From Collinsella sp. AF23-2 (GTDB lineage: Bacteria > Actinomycetota > Coriobacteriia > Coriobacteriales > Coriobacteriaceae), in contig NZ_QRVG01000002.1 in the NCBI RefSeq assembly GCF_003459245.1, forward strand, positions 82,715-146,714: a DNA stretch of 64,000 nt, in the 5' to 3' direction. Below, piece after piece: positions 27,601 to 35,436 of the stretch. The notes beneath the pieces were generated by a model that saw nothing but the letters and a program-made list of their open reading frames with translations, did no database searches and was not told the DNA's origin. A program made the position numbers and the translations under genes. How positions within the stretch are numbered: position 1 is the first letter of the stretch; the number at the start of each line of letters is the position of its first letter.

Positions 27601-27961
27601 TGTAGACGGTAATCTGGAAGGACGGAACCTCGGCGTAGTTGTAGGTCACACCCTCGCCACCGGTGCGACCCTGCGGTGCACCCAGGCGTACCGCAGGCTG
27701 GCCCTCGATGTTGCAGATAAAGCTGTACCAGATAAGACAGGGCTCAGTGCACTCAAGCTCTACGGTAAATATGCCGTCGCCCTCGTGCGTCATGGGATAC
27801 AGAGACTCACCGATTTCATCGACCCAGGTGCGCAGGGTGAGCGTTGCCTGGTTGGGGTCGGCATCCTCCAAAATCACCGAGAGCGAAACGGAAGTTCCTG
27901 TGGTCACAGCGCCAAACGGAGTACGAAACTGCGGCAGACGGCTGTTGTGAATCAATCTCAT
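24665..27961 (-). CDS. GH13 alpha-glucan hydrolase fused to GH77 4-alpha-glucanotransferase
   Basis: A 1098-residue fusion acting on glycogen and maltodextrins. Residues 1-125 are a beta-sandwich starch-binding-like domain. Residues 130-600 are a GH13 barrel with GVFNHTGDD (near 260), nucleophile Asp in GWRLDVADEL (near 347), acid Glu in LLGEVWEDAS (near 379) and SSHDRPR (near 454). From about residue 645 a complete MalQ (GH77) follows: GKPGTIGAPTRRFIDHLA, nucleophile Asp in RVRLDHFLGFHSYF (near 905), acid Glu in FIAEDLGYL (near 953), and TSTHDTSTLAGW. Likely role: trimming and disproportionating branches released by GlgP. It lies downstream of glgA on the same strand but behind a hairpin and with possible operator half-sites of its own. 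Confidence 0.92.
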   Translation of the reverse strand: MRLIHNSRLPQFRTPFGAVTTGTSVSLSVILEDADPNQATLTLRTWVDEIGESLYPMTHEGDGIFTVELECTEPCLIWYSFICNIEGQPAVRLGAPQGRTGGEGVTYNYAEVPSFQITVYKHRENRPTWYERGMVYQIFPDRYARDENWRERTLAEVEKPRKGIQRRMVEDWNEPPEYERAEDGSIKTWDFYGGSLKGIQNDLRRIAELGFTAIYLNPIFEAASNHRYDTADYTKIDPILGTEQDFTELCKAAEKLGISIILDGVFNHTGDDSIYFNRYGNYPGVGAWQSEDSPWRDAFYFHEDGSYDCWWGVGNMPAINESSELVRERLLGKDGVIRKWLRAGAHGWRLDVADELSDDFLAEIKKAVLAEKPDALLLGEVWEDASNKISYGHLRRYLQGSELDSAMDYPFRDMVIGFLMGYKNAYQAAEDIETLRENYPREALACALNLLSSHDRPRIISVLGGGPDESQLPESERSKWRLDENSMGLAKSRFWLATLMQMTFPGVPSIYYGDEYGLEGLTDPGNRRTLPTKDQLHDFDTLAIVKNASAVRRALPFMVDGEIKAFALNDDVLAYTRTGKDGEAATVIINRSLRNSHCVTIPALGECASDVISGHECEIHNGTVTLDLYPLGSSIIYHHAEKRLQEPLDHGAGVVCHITSVPTDDGKPGTIGAPTRRFIDHLAAMGMRYWQVLPVNPTDFFRSPYAGPSAFAGNIDLLPESHEELAADFVTWKARGGEDADPLYTAFKHRNADWLEKYCVYMAVKKHFEGLSRHDWPADVARYNEHLIDDKRFHDEAELQAYMQYRFDLAWCELMNYAHKKGIEVIGDIPMYVSDDSADAWSEPENFWLSDTGKAIEISGAPPDNFAPEGQVWGNPTFRWEHMKENGYSWWMDRLRRAFSLYDRVRLDHFLGFHSYFSIPAGKACADGRWLAGPGKDLFQTAYDELGPLNFIAEDLGYLTPGVRAMASTCGFPGMDVLEFSDYDVRCGVHPTPGKILYTSTHDTSTLAGWCTRSFAGGDVPSGVEVAAKLMSDALASDAPLVMMPLQDILGLSDDARMNVPGVATGNWTWQADEADIVAAEDKTAQLLRNNHRFWDEA

Positions 27962-28060
27962 AATACGGTCCAGTTCAATAGAATCACGGCCTGCGGGCCA
28001 TGGGCTTTACGCGCAAGTTGTAAGTATATCTTTTGTACACAGGCTGTATAAACAACATCC

Positions 28061-28103
28061 GTTTACCATCGGCGAACGGTTGTCCTAGAAAATCGATTTA
28101 CCA
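28061..28103. promoter_or_regulatory. Two TTTACCA half-sites upstream of the GH13-GH77 gene
   Basis: GTTTACCA at 28061-28068 and TTTACCA at 28097-28103 lie 100-140 bases upstream of the GH13-GH77 start. They match the arms of the two inverted repeats at 37917-38004 in front of glgB. This supports a shared regulator, but with only half-sites here the call is tentative. Confidence 0.35.
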
Positions 28104-28115
28104 CTACCTACAGAG

Positions 28116-28142
28116 AAGGGACGCCCGGTTGGAGCGCCCCTT
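28116..28142 (-). terminator. Hairpin behind glgA
   Basis: AAGGGACGC / GCGCCCCTT arms (one mismatch) around a nine-base loop, 37 bases beyond the glgA stop. The following minus-strand sequence is TCTCTG, so it is a weak terminator that probably separates glgA from the GH13-GH77 gene. Confidence 0.5.
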
Positions 28143-28178
28143 GCTTAGGGTTTGATGAGGTTTTGAATCGTCTGTATG

Positions 28179-30440
28179 CTAGCGGCGCTTGCGGGTGGCC
28201 GTTGCCTTGCGGACGGAGGTCTTCTTGGTCGGGGCCTTTTCCTCAGTCGGTGCGGCGGGGGAGACCGGGGTCTCCATTGTGGGCTCGGGCTTGGCCTTTA
28301 CTGCGGGTTTGGCCTCGGCCTTAGCTTCCGCCTTAGGAGCAGCAGCCTTGGTCGTGGTCTTTTTGGCCGTCGTTGCAGTGCGCTTGCGCGTGGTGGTTTT
28401 GGCGGCCGGCTTGGCCTCGACAGCTGCCTCGGCCTTGGACTCGGCAGGCGTCTCCTCGACCTTGGCGGCCGGCTTTGCGGCAGCCTTGGTTTTGGTCGAC
28501 TTTGTGACCGTGGCCTTCTTGGCGGTCGTGGTCTTGGTCGCGGTCGTCTTCTTGGCTGCAGTCTTGGCCGGAGTCTTCTTGGCCGGCTTGGTCTCGGTCT
28601 TTACCTCGGGAGCAGCCTCGGCCTCGGCGGCCTTCTTGGCAGCGGCGGTCGTGCGCTTGCGCGTAGTCGTTGCCTTGGCGGTAGTTGCCTTGGCAGCGGT
28701 GGTCTTGGTGGCAGCGGCCTTGGTTGTCGTAGCCTTCTTGGCCGTCGTCTTGCGCGTCGTGGTCTTCTTGGCAGCAGGCTTCGCAGCCGGCTTAGCCTCA
28801 GCCTCGGGAGCAGCCTCGGGAGCTGTCTCAACCTTCACCTCAGATTTAGCCTCAACCGGCTTCTCCTCAGCCTTAGGCTCGGGCTTGGCCACAACCTCGG
28901 CCTGGGGCTCGGGCTCGGCCTCAACTTTCTCAGCAACAGCCTCAGGCTCGTCGACAACAGCCGCCGGCCTCTCAATCTCCGGATGCATAAAGAAGTACAG
29001 GTCCAGATACTTGTCGGCCGAGCGCGTCCAGCTAAAGTCCTGGCTCATGGCCTGCGTGACCAGCTGGTTCCAGGCATCGCGGTTGTCCCAGAACAGGCGT
29101 GCCGCACGGAACACGGCGTCGCCCATCTCGTCGCCGTTAAAGTTACTAAACGAGAAGCCCGTGCCCTCGCCGGTAAACTCGTTATACGGAATCACAGTGT
29201 CCTTCAGACCACCGGTCTCGCGTACGATAGGCAGGGTACCGTAGCGCATGGCAATGATCTGCGACAGGCCGCAGGGCTCAAACTTCGAAGGCATCAGGAA
29301 CATGTCGGCGGCAGCATACATGCGCTGCGACAGCGCCGGATCGAACTCGATGCGCGCGGCCATGGTGCCGGGGTACTTGTCCTGGAAGTAGCGCAGGCCG
29401 TCCTCGTAGTCGCGGTCGCCGGTGCCCAGCACCGCCACCTGCACGCCGCCGGCCAGAATGCGGTCGAGCGCGTACATGACCAGGTCCATGCCCTTTTGGC
29501 GCGTCAGGCGCGTGACCATCACCATGAGCGGGCGGTCGTCGCGAACCTCGAGCCCCAGCTCTTCCTGCAGCTTGGCCTTGCACACGGCCTTGCCGGAGCG
29601 GTCTTCAACCGTGTAGTTGGCGGCAATGCGCTTGTCGGTCGCCGGGTCAAAGCCCGCCACGTCAATGCCGTTGAGGATGCCCTGCAGCGCGTACGAACGC
29701 TCGCGCAGAACGCCGTCCAGGCCCTCGCCAAACTCGGGCGTCTGGATCTCGTTGGCATAGGTGGGGCTCACCGTAGTGATGGCATCGGCATAGCGCAGGG
29801 CGCCCAGCATGTAGTTGATGCTGCAGGCGTCGCAACGCAACTGCGAGGCGGCCGCCGGAATATGCGCCACGCCCAGGATGTCCTCCATCACGGTGTCGCT
29901 AAACTGGCCCTGGAACGCCACGTTGTGGATCGAGAACACGGTCTTGACGCGGTCGTACAGCGGCAGGCCCTGGTAGAACTCGCGCAAGAACACTGGCGCC
30001 AGCGCCGTCTGCCAGTCGTTGCAGTGCAGGATGTCGCACTCAAAACCGGCCGGCAGGTGCTGCAGACTCTCGGTGATGGCCTTGGAGAAGAACGCAAAGC
30101 GCTCGCCGTCATCAAAGAAGCCGTACGGATAGTCGCGCGCAAAGTAGCGCTCGTTGTCGATGAACATATAGGTGACGCCGTCGTGCTCGAGCTTCTCGAG
30201 ACCGCAGTACTCGTTGCGCCAGCCCAGGCTCACGTAAAAGTCGGAGAAGTGCTCCATCTGCGCCTTGTACTCGTCCTTGATGGTGGCGTACTTGGGCACC
30301 ATGACGATGACCTCGGCGCCGGCGCGCACAAGCGCCGCGGGCAGCGAGCCCGCCACGTCGCCCAGGCCACCGGTCTTTACAAACGGTGCGCACTCGGCCG
30401 AGGCAAACACGATCTGCATCTTTTTGCTGGAATCTGCCAT
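28179..30440 (-). CDS. glgA: Glycogen synthase (GlgA) with a long histone-H1-like C-terminal tail
   Basis: GT5 ADP-glucose glycogen synthase (753 aa). Residues 1-485 are a complete enzyme: VFASAECAPFVKTGGLGDVAGS at the N-terminus (the KTGGL ADP-glucose motif), ILHCNDWQTAL, and the C-terminal PSKFEPCGLSQIIAMRYG with catalytic Glu. Known GlgA proteins end near there (about 480 aa). The remaining 268 residues are Lys/Ala/Thr-rich low complexity, with many KKTTTRKTTAKK-like units interspersed with Pro/Glu blocks, resembling histone H1 tails. ATG at 30440 has GGGAG five bases upstream; an ATG four codons earlier does not. The tail is in frame with no stop and shows no frameshift. Confidence 0.95.
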   Translation of the reverse strand: MADSSKKMQIVFASAECAPFVKTGGLGDVAGSLPAALVRAGAEVIVMVPKYATIKDEYKAQMEHFSDFYVSLGWRNEYCGLEKLEHDGVTYMFIDNERYFARDYPYGFFDDGERFAFFSKAITESLQHLPAGFECDILHCNDWQTALAPVFLREFYQGLPLYDRVKTVFSIHNVAFQGQFSDTVMEDILGVAHIPAAASQLRCDACSINYMLGALRYADAITTVSPTYANEIQTPEFGEGLDGVLRERSYALQGILNGIDVAGFDPATDKRIAANYTVEDRSGKAVCKAKLQEELGLEVRDDRPLMVMVTRLTRQKGMDLVMYALDRILAGGVQVAVLGTGDRDYEDGLRYFQDKYPGTMAARIEFDPALSQRMYAAADMFLMPSKFEPCGLSQIIAMRYGTLPIVRETGGLKDTVIPYNEFTGEGTGFSFSNFNGDEMGDAVFRAARLFWDNRDAWNQLVTQAMSQDFSWTRSADKYLDLYFFMHPEIERPAAVVDEPEAVAEKVEAEPEPQAEVVAKPEPKAEEKPVEAKSEVKVETAPEAAPEAEAKPAAKPAAKKTTTRKTTAKKATTTKAAATKTTAAKATTAKATTTRKRTTAAAKKAAEAEAAPEVKTETKPAKKTPAKTAAKKTTATKTTTAKKATVTKSTKTKAAAKPAAKVEETPAESKAEAAVEAKPAAKTTTRKRTATTAKKTTTKAAAPKAEAKAEAKPAVKAKPEPTMETPVSPAAPTEEKAPTKKTSVRKATATRKRR

Positions 30441-30463
30441 ATTGTCTCCCATGTTGCAATTCG

Positions 30464-30499
30464 AGAATAGCCGCCTGGCGCTAACCGGGCGGCTATTCT
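30464..30499. other. Intercistronic hairpin between glgD and glgA
   Basis: Twelve-base perfect arms (AGAATAGCCGCC / GGCGGCTATTCT) with a 12-base loop, lying between the glgD stop and the glgA ribosome site. There is no T-run, so an RNA-stability or partial-termination role is more likely than a full terminator. Confidence 0.6.
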
Positions 30500-30530
30500 A
30501 CATGTTACGAGCGATGTTGCGGTGCCAACG

Positions 30531-31658
30531 TTAACGTACGATGGTGGTGTCGGAAGTTAACGGAGCCTTGCCCAGCACCAGGATGTTCTCGGGCGTGCCG
30601 CGAAGCTCGGTGTTGGTGGGAACCACGTTGTTCTTGTCTAGAATGGCGTTCTCAACGCGGGCGCCGCTCTTGATGATGCAGCTCTGGTTGATGATCGAGT
30701 TGGTCACCGAAGCGCCCTCCTCGACCACGACGCCGCGCGACAGGATCGAGTTGCGCACGGTGCCCTTGATGATGCAGCCGGCCGAGATGATCGAGTTGCA
30801 CGCGTGGCTGCCGGTCGCATAGCGCGAAGGCGGCACGTCGTGGGCCTTGGTCAGAATCGGGCGCTCGGGATCGAAGAGCTGGTCGGCTACTGTCTGGTCG
30901 AGCAGGTCCATGCTGCGGCGATACAGCGACTTCTCGCTAAACACGCCCACGACCTCGCCCTTGTACTCGTAGCTGCACACGTCGATGTTGCCAAAGTCGC
31001 CCTGGAGTGCCTCTAGCAGGTCCAGATAGTCGGCGGCCTGGTAGTGGTCGATGATCTCGAGCAGCGTCTCGCGGTTGACGATGCAGCAGTCCATAGAGGC
31101 GTTGTCGCCGTACACGACGCCGGCGCTCACGCCCGTCAGGCGGCCGTTCTCGTTAATCTCGAGCTTGGTCTCGTCATCAACATTGCGCGTGGCCTTGCAG
31201 TACACCACGGTCATCTGGGCGCCAGAGTTCTCGTGCGCCTCGATGATGGTGTTGAGGTCCATGTTAAAGATGATGTTGGTGCCCATCATCACAACATAGG
31301 GCTTCTGCGAGCGCTGGAACAGTGTCTTGTTGGAGATGATGTCGCGCAGCAGGAAGCGCATGCCGCCCTTGGTGGTGCCATACGCGTTGCCGGGGACCAT
31401 GAACAGGCCGCCCTTCTTGCGGTCCAGGCCCCAGTCCTTGCCCGAGCCCACGTGGTCGATCAGCGAGCGGTAGTTACCCGGCATGACGACTCCAACGGTC
31501 TTGATGCCGGCATTCATCATGTTGGACAGCGGAAAGTCGATCAGGCGGTAGCGGCCCAAAAACGGAACGGACGCGATGGGGCGGTCCTTGAGCAGGACAC
31601 TGCCGTAGGACGAAGAGTAGTTAGCGGTGATATAACCGATGGCCTTGCGATTGATCAT
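30531..31658 (-). CDS. glgD: GlgD, ADP-glucose pyrophosphorylase regulatory-type subunit
   Basis: Nucleotidyltransferase-fold protein (375 aa) with a C-terminal left-handed beta-helix of hexapeptide repeats (NSIISAGCIIKGTVRNSIL and following, in parts). It pairs with GlgC to form the heteromeric ADP-glucose pyrophosphorylase found in Firmicutes and Actinobacteria. The nucleotide-binding GGxGxRL loop of active enzymes is absent (here ITANYSSSYG), which fits GlgD as a non-catalytic modulator. FLGRYRLIDFPLSNMMNAGI is the conserved family stretch. ATG at 31658 has GGGGGA nine bases upstream, only four bases after the glgC stop. Confidence 0.92.
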   Translation of the reverse strand: MINRKAIGYITANYSSSYGSVLLKDRPIASVPFLGRYRLIDFPLSNMMNAGIKTVGVVMPGNYRSLIDHVGSGKDWGLDRKKGGLFMVPGNAYGTTKGGMRFLLRDIISNKTLFQRSQKPYVVMMGTNIIFNMDLNTIIEAHENSGAQMTVVYCKATRNVDDETKLEINENGRLTGVSAGVVYGDNASMDCCIVNRETLLEIIDHYQAADYLDLLEALQGDFGNIDVCSYEYKGEVVGVFSEKSLYRRSMDLLDQTVADQLFDPERPILTKAHDVPPSRYATGSHACNSIISAGCIIKGTVRNSILSRGVVVEEGASVTNSIINQSCIIKSGARVENAILDKNNVVPTNTELRGTPENILVLGKAPLTSDTTIVR

Positions 31659-31662
31659 CGGA

Positions 31663-32811
31663 TCATTCCCCCTTCCCGATAACGACGTCATTTCCAACGA
31701 CGGCCGTATCCTTGGTGGTATCGACAGAGCCGAGCTTCACGCCCTCTTCGACCGTGGAGTTCTCGCCCAAAATAGCGCGGCAGATGTGCGCGCCGCTCTT
31801 AACGTGCGCGCCCGGCAGTAGCACGGAGTCCTCGACCACGGCGCGCTCCTCGATGATGACATCGGTCGAAAGGATCGAGTGGCGAGCGGTGCCGTAGATC
31901 TTGCAGCCATTGGAGACCAGGCAGTCGTCTAGGCGGCCGTCCGGGCCAATGTAGTGCGGCGGACGCGTGGTGATGTTGGACATGATGGGGAAGTTCTTGT
32001 CGAACAGATCGAACTCGGGGTTGTTACCCAGCAGGTCCATCGAGGTCTCATGGAAGCTGGCGATGGTGCCGACGTCCTTCCAGAAGCCGTGGAACTCGTA
32101 GCTGTACAGGCGCTTGTTCTCACCGAGCAGCTTGGGGATGATGTCCTTGCCAAAGTCGTGGCTCGAGCGCTGGTCCAGAGCGTCCTCCTCGAGCGCCTCG
32201 ATCAGCACGTCGGCCGAGAAGATGTAGATGCCCATGGACGCGAGGTTCGAATCGGGCTTCTCGGGCTTCTCGGTGAACTTGGTGATGCGGCCGTCCTCGG
32301 GGTCGGTGGTCAGGATGCCAAAGCGGCTGGCCTCCTCCCACGGCACGGGCATAACGCTCACCGTGAGGTCGGCGTTGTTCTCAATGTGCGTCTTGAGCAT
32401 CTTGCGGTAGTCCATGCGATACAGGTGATCGCCCGAAAGAATCAGGACGTACTTGGGGTCGTTGGCCTTGATGTAGTCGAGGTTCTGCGTAATGGCGTCG
32501 GCCGTGCCCGCATACCAGGCGCCGCCGGTCTGCGTCTCGTACGGCGGCAGGATCGACACGCCGCCGTCGCGGCTGTCCAGATCCCACGCCTCGCCGGATC
32601 CCACGTAGGCATGCAGCAGGTAGGGACGGTACTGCGTCAGAACGCCCACCGTGTCGATGCCCGAGTTGGAGCAGTTGGACAGCGAAAAGTCGATAATGCG
32701 GAACTTGCCACCAAAGCTAACCGCCGGCTTAGCGATCTTTTGGGTGAGTGCCCCCAATCGGCTGCCCTGTCCTCCTGCGAGGAGCATCGCGATGCATTCT
32801 TTCTTACTCAT
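31663..32811 (-). CDS. glgC: GlgC, glucose-1-phosphate adenylyltransferase
   Basis: Makes ADP-glucose from ATP and glucose-1-phosphate (382 aa), the committed step of bacterial glycogen synthesis. It has the active nucleotide loop [15 protein letters not shown] near residue 9, [19 protein letters not shown], the WYAGTADAI motif near residue 98, [10 protein letters not shown], and EKPEKPD. A C-terminal beta-helix is present. glgD follows after four bases, so the two subunits are made together. A hairpin separates it from glgP upstream. Confidence 0.96.
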   Translation of the reverse strand: MSKKECIAMLLAGGQGSRLGALTQKIAKPAVSFGGKFRIIDFSLSNCSNSGIDTVGVLTQYRPYLLHAYVGSGEAWDLDSRDGGVSILPPYETQTGGAWYAGTADAITQNLDYIKANDPKYVLILSGDHLYRMDYRKMLKTHIENNADLTVSVMPVPWEEASRFGILTTDPEDGRITKFTEKPEKPDSNLASMGIYIFSADVLIEALEEDALDQRSSHDFGKDIIPKLLGENKRLYSYEFHGFWKDVGTIASFHETSMDLLGNNPEFDLFDKNFPIMSNITTRPPHYIGPDGRLDDCLVSNGCKIYGTARHSILSTDVIIEERAVVEDSVLLPGAHVKSGAHICRAILGENSTVEEGVKLGSVDTTKDTAVVGNDVVIGKGE

Positions 32812-32851
32812 CGATTTCTCCTTCTGTCATCGATGTTCCTAACCCATTAGC

Positions 32852-32880
32852 GACGGGCGCGGCGCTCTGTCACGCCCGTC
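32852..32880. other. Intercistronic hairpin between glgP and glgC
   Basis: GACGGGCG / CGCCCGTC arms with a 13-base loop lie between the glgP stop and glgC start on the minus strand. There is no T-run. It probably tunes relative expression of glgP and the downstream genes. Confidence 0.5.
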
Positions 32881-32916
32881 GAGTAATGCCGTACGGCAAA
32901 GGGAGCTCGCGCGCCT

Positions 32917-35343
32917 TTACGCGTGCCAGATCTCGTCGCGGTACTCGCGAATGGTGCGGTCGCTCGAGAACCAGCCGGAGGAGGCGGTGTTGAGCAGGGC
33001 CTTGCGGTTCCAGGTCTCCTGGTCGCCGTAGCTGTTCGTGAGCTTCTCCCAGGCGTCGACGTAGCTGCGGAAGTCTGCCATGACCAGATCGGGGTCGTTG
33101 TTGTTCATGAGCTCGTTGTAGATGCTCTCGAAGTTGCCCGAAAGACCCGCAAAGGTGTTGTCCTTGAGCTCGTCCATAACGCGGCCCAGACGCTCGCGGT
33201 CGCCGTTGAGGGTATCCCACGCAAAGTAGCTGTTGGATGCCCAGAGCTGCTCGACCTCGGGAGCGGTCAGGCCAAAGATGGCCTCGTTCTCGCGGCCGGC
33301 CAGGTCGGCGATCTCGATGTTGGCGCCGTCGAGGGTGCCCAGCGTAATGGCGCCGTTCATCATGAGCTTCATGTTGGACGTGCCCGAGGCCTCCTTGCCG
33401 GCCGTGGAGATCTGCTCCGAGATCTCGGCGGCAGGGTAGATGAGCTGGGCGTTGCTCACGCGGAAGTTGGGGATAAAGCAGACCTTCATGACCTCGTTGA
33501 CGCGGGCGTCGTTGTTGATGACATCGGCCACGGAGTTAATGAGGCGGATGGTCTCCTTGGCAAAGGTGTAGCTCGAGGCCGCCTTGCCGCTAAAGATGAA
33601 GGTCGTCGGCGTCACGTGGAAGTTAGGATCGGCGATGCGACGGTTGTAGATGTCCATCACCTTCATTATGTTCATGAGCTGGCGCTTATAGGCGTGGAAG
33701 CGCTTTACCTGGACATCGAAGACGGTGTTGGGGTCGATAACCAGACCGGTCTCGGCCTTGACGTAGGCGGCCAGACGCTCCTTGTTGGCGCGCTTGGAGG
33801 CACCCACGGCCTTCAGGAACTCGGTGTCGTCCTTAAACTCCTTGAGTTTCTCAAGCTCAAAGGCGTCTTTGAGCCAGCCATCGCCAATGGTCTCGGTCAC
33901 GAGCTTGGCGTAGGTGGGGTTGGCCTCGGCAAAGAAGCGACGGTGCGAGATGCCGTTGGTCTTGTTGTTGAACTTCTCGGGCGTCAGGGCATAGAAGTCC
34001 TTGAGCACGATGTTCTTGATGATGTCGGAATGGATCTTGGCCACGCCGTTGACGCTGTGGCTGCAGATCACAGACAGGTTGGCCATGCGAATCTCGCCGT
34101 CCCACAGGATGGCGGTCTGGCGCAGACGCTCCTGCCAGCCCTCCTTCGTGGTGTCGAACGACTCGTGCCAACGACGGCTGATCTCGTCGATGATCTGGTA
34201 CACGCGGGGGAGGAGCTTGGAGAACGTGCCGATAGGCCACTTCTCCAAGGCCTCGGGCAGGATGGTGTGGTTGGTGTAGCTCACGACCTGCGTCACGATG
34301 TTCCAGGCGTCATCCCACTCGAGCTTCTTCTCGTCGATGAGGATACGCATGAGCTCGGGGCCGCACATGGCGGGGTGGGTATCGTTGGTGTGGATGGCCA
34401 CAAACTGCGGCAGCAGCTCCCAGTTCGCGCCGTGCTCCTTCTCAAAGGTGTCGAGCAGGCTGTAGATACCGGCCGAAACAAACAGGTACTCCTGCTTCAG
34501 GCGAAGCAGACGGCCGTGCTCGCCGGCGTCGTTGGGGTAGAGGATGGCGCTGATGGCCTCGGCCTCAGCGCGCTCGGCATCGGCCAGAGCATAGTCGCCG
34601 CGGTTGAAGGCCTCCAGATCAAAGTGCTCCTCGACCGGCTCGGCGGCCCAGACGCGCAGCTTGTTGACGGTCTCGCCGGCATAGCCCACGACGGGGATGT
34701 CATAAGGGACAGCCAGGATGTCCTGCGTGTCCACCGTGCGGTAGAACGTGCGGCCGTTCTCCTCAAAGCCCTCAACATGGCCACCAAACTTAATGGTCAC
34801 GGCCTTGTCCTGACGGCGGACCTCCCAGGGATAGCCATGGGTGAGCCACTCGTCGGTGGTCTCGACCTGGCTGCCGTTAACGATCTCCTGCTTAAAGAGG
34901 CCGTAGCGGTAGCGCATGCCGTTGCCATAGCCGGCGATGCCCTCGGCTGCCATGGAATCCAAGAAGCATGCGGCCAGACGGCCCAGGCCGCCGTTGCCCA
35001 GGGCCGGATCGGGCTCCTGCTTCTCGATGACGGACAGGTCGAAGCCCATGTCGTCGAGCGCCTCGGCGACCATGTCGCGCACGCCAAAGTTGAGCAGGTA
35101 GTTGTCGAGCAGGCGACCGATCAAAAACTCGATCGAGAAGTAGTACACGCGCTTCTTGCCCTCGGCGGTGACGCGGGCGTCACTCTTGGTGGCAACGGTG
35201 CGCGCCTTCTCGGCCACGAGCTTGGCTAGGGCGTTAAAGCGGTCGAGGTCACTGGCGGCCTCGACGCTCTTGCCGCTAATGCTCATGACGGCATCGCGAT
35301 AGAGCTCGGAAAACTCCTGCTTGTTGTCGAAGATCTTATTCAT
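32917..35343 (-). CDS. glgP: Glycogen/starch alpha-glucan phosphorylase
   Basis: GT35 phosphorylase (808 aa) releasing glucose-1-phosphate from glycogen. It shows GNGGLGRLAACFLDSMA near residue 120 and HTNDTHPAMCGPEL near residue 330. The PLP-lysine region is KEASGTSNMKLMMNGA near residue 655, followed by TLGTLDGANIE. Length is normal. It sits in the middle of a minus-strand glg operon, 93 bases after glgB, so synthesis and breakdown genes are together. Long antisense frames over it are codon-bias shadows. Confidence 0.96.
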   Translation of the reverse strand: MNKIFDNKQEFSELYRDAVMSISGKSVEAASDLDRFNALAKLVAEKARTVATKSDARVTAEGKKRVYYFSIEFLIGRLLDNYLLNFGVRDMVAEALDDMGFDLSVIEKQEPDPALGNGGLGRLAACFLDSMAAEGIAGYGNGMRYRYGLFKQEIVNGSQVETTDEWLTHGYPWEVRRQDKAVTIKFGGHVEGFEENGRTFYRTVDTQDILAVPYDIPVVGYAGETVNKLRVWAAEPVEEHFDLEAFNRGDYALADAERAEAEAISAILYPNDAGEHGRLLRLKQEYLFVSAGIYSLLDTFEKEHGANWELLPQFVAIHTNDTHPAMCGPELMRILIDEKKLEWDDAWNIVTQVVSYTNHTILPEALEKWPIGTFSKLLPRVYQIIDEISRRWHESFDTTKEGWQERLRQTAILWDGEIRMANLSVICSHSVNGVAKIHSDIIKNIVLKDFYALTPEKFNNKTNGISHRRFFAEANPTYAKLVTETIGDGWLKDAFELEKLKEFKDDTEFLKAVGASKRANKERLAAYVKAETGLVIDPNTVFDVQVKRFHAYKRQLMNIMKVMDIYNRRIADPNFHVTPTTFIFSGKAASSYTFAKETIRLINSVADVINNDARVNEVMKVCFIPNFRVSNAQLIYPAAEISEQISTAGKEASGTSNMKLMMNGAITLGTLDGANIEIADLAGRENEAIFGLTAPEVEQLWASNSYFAWDTLNGDRERLGRVMDELKDNTFAGLSGNFESIYNELMNNNDPDLVMADFRSYVDAWEKLTNSYGDQETWNRKALLNTASSGWFSSDRTIREYRDEIWHA

Positions 35344-35436
35344 ACGTTCCTTCCCCCGGGGATGTTTCTCCCGGAACGGTTATGACTTGTATCCTACGCC
35401 TCGTCGGGGCGGGTAATTACAGCTGTAACGGTTTTG

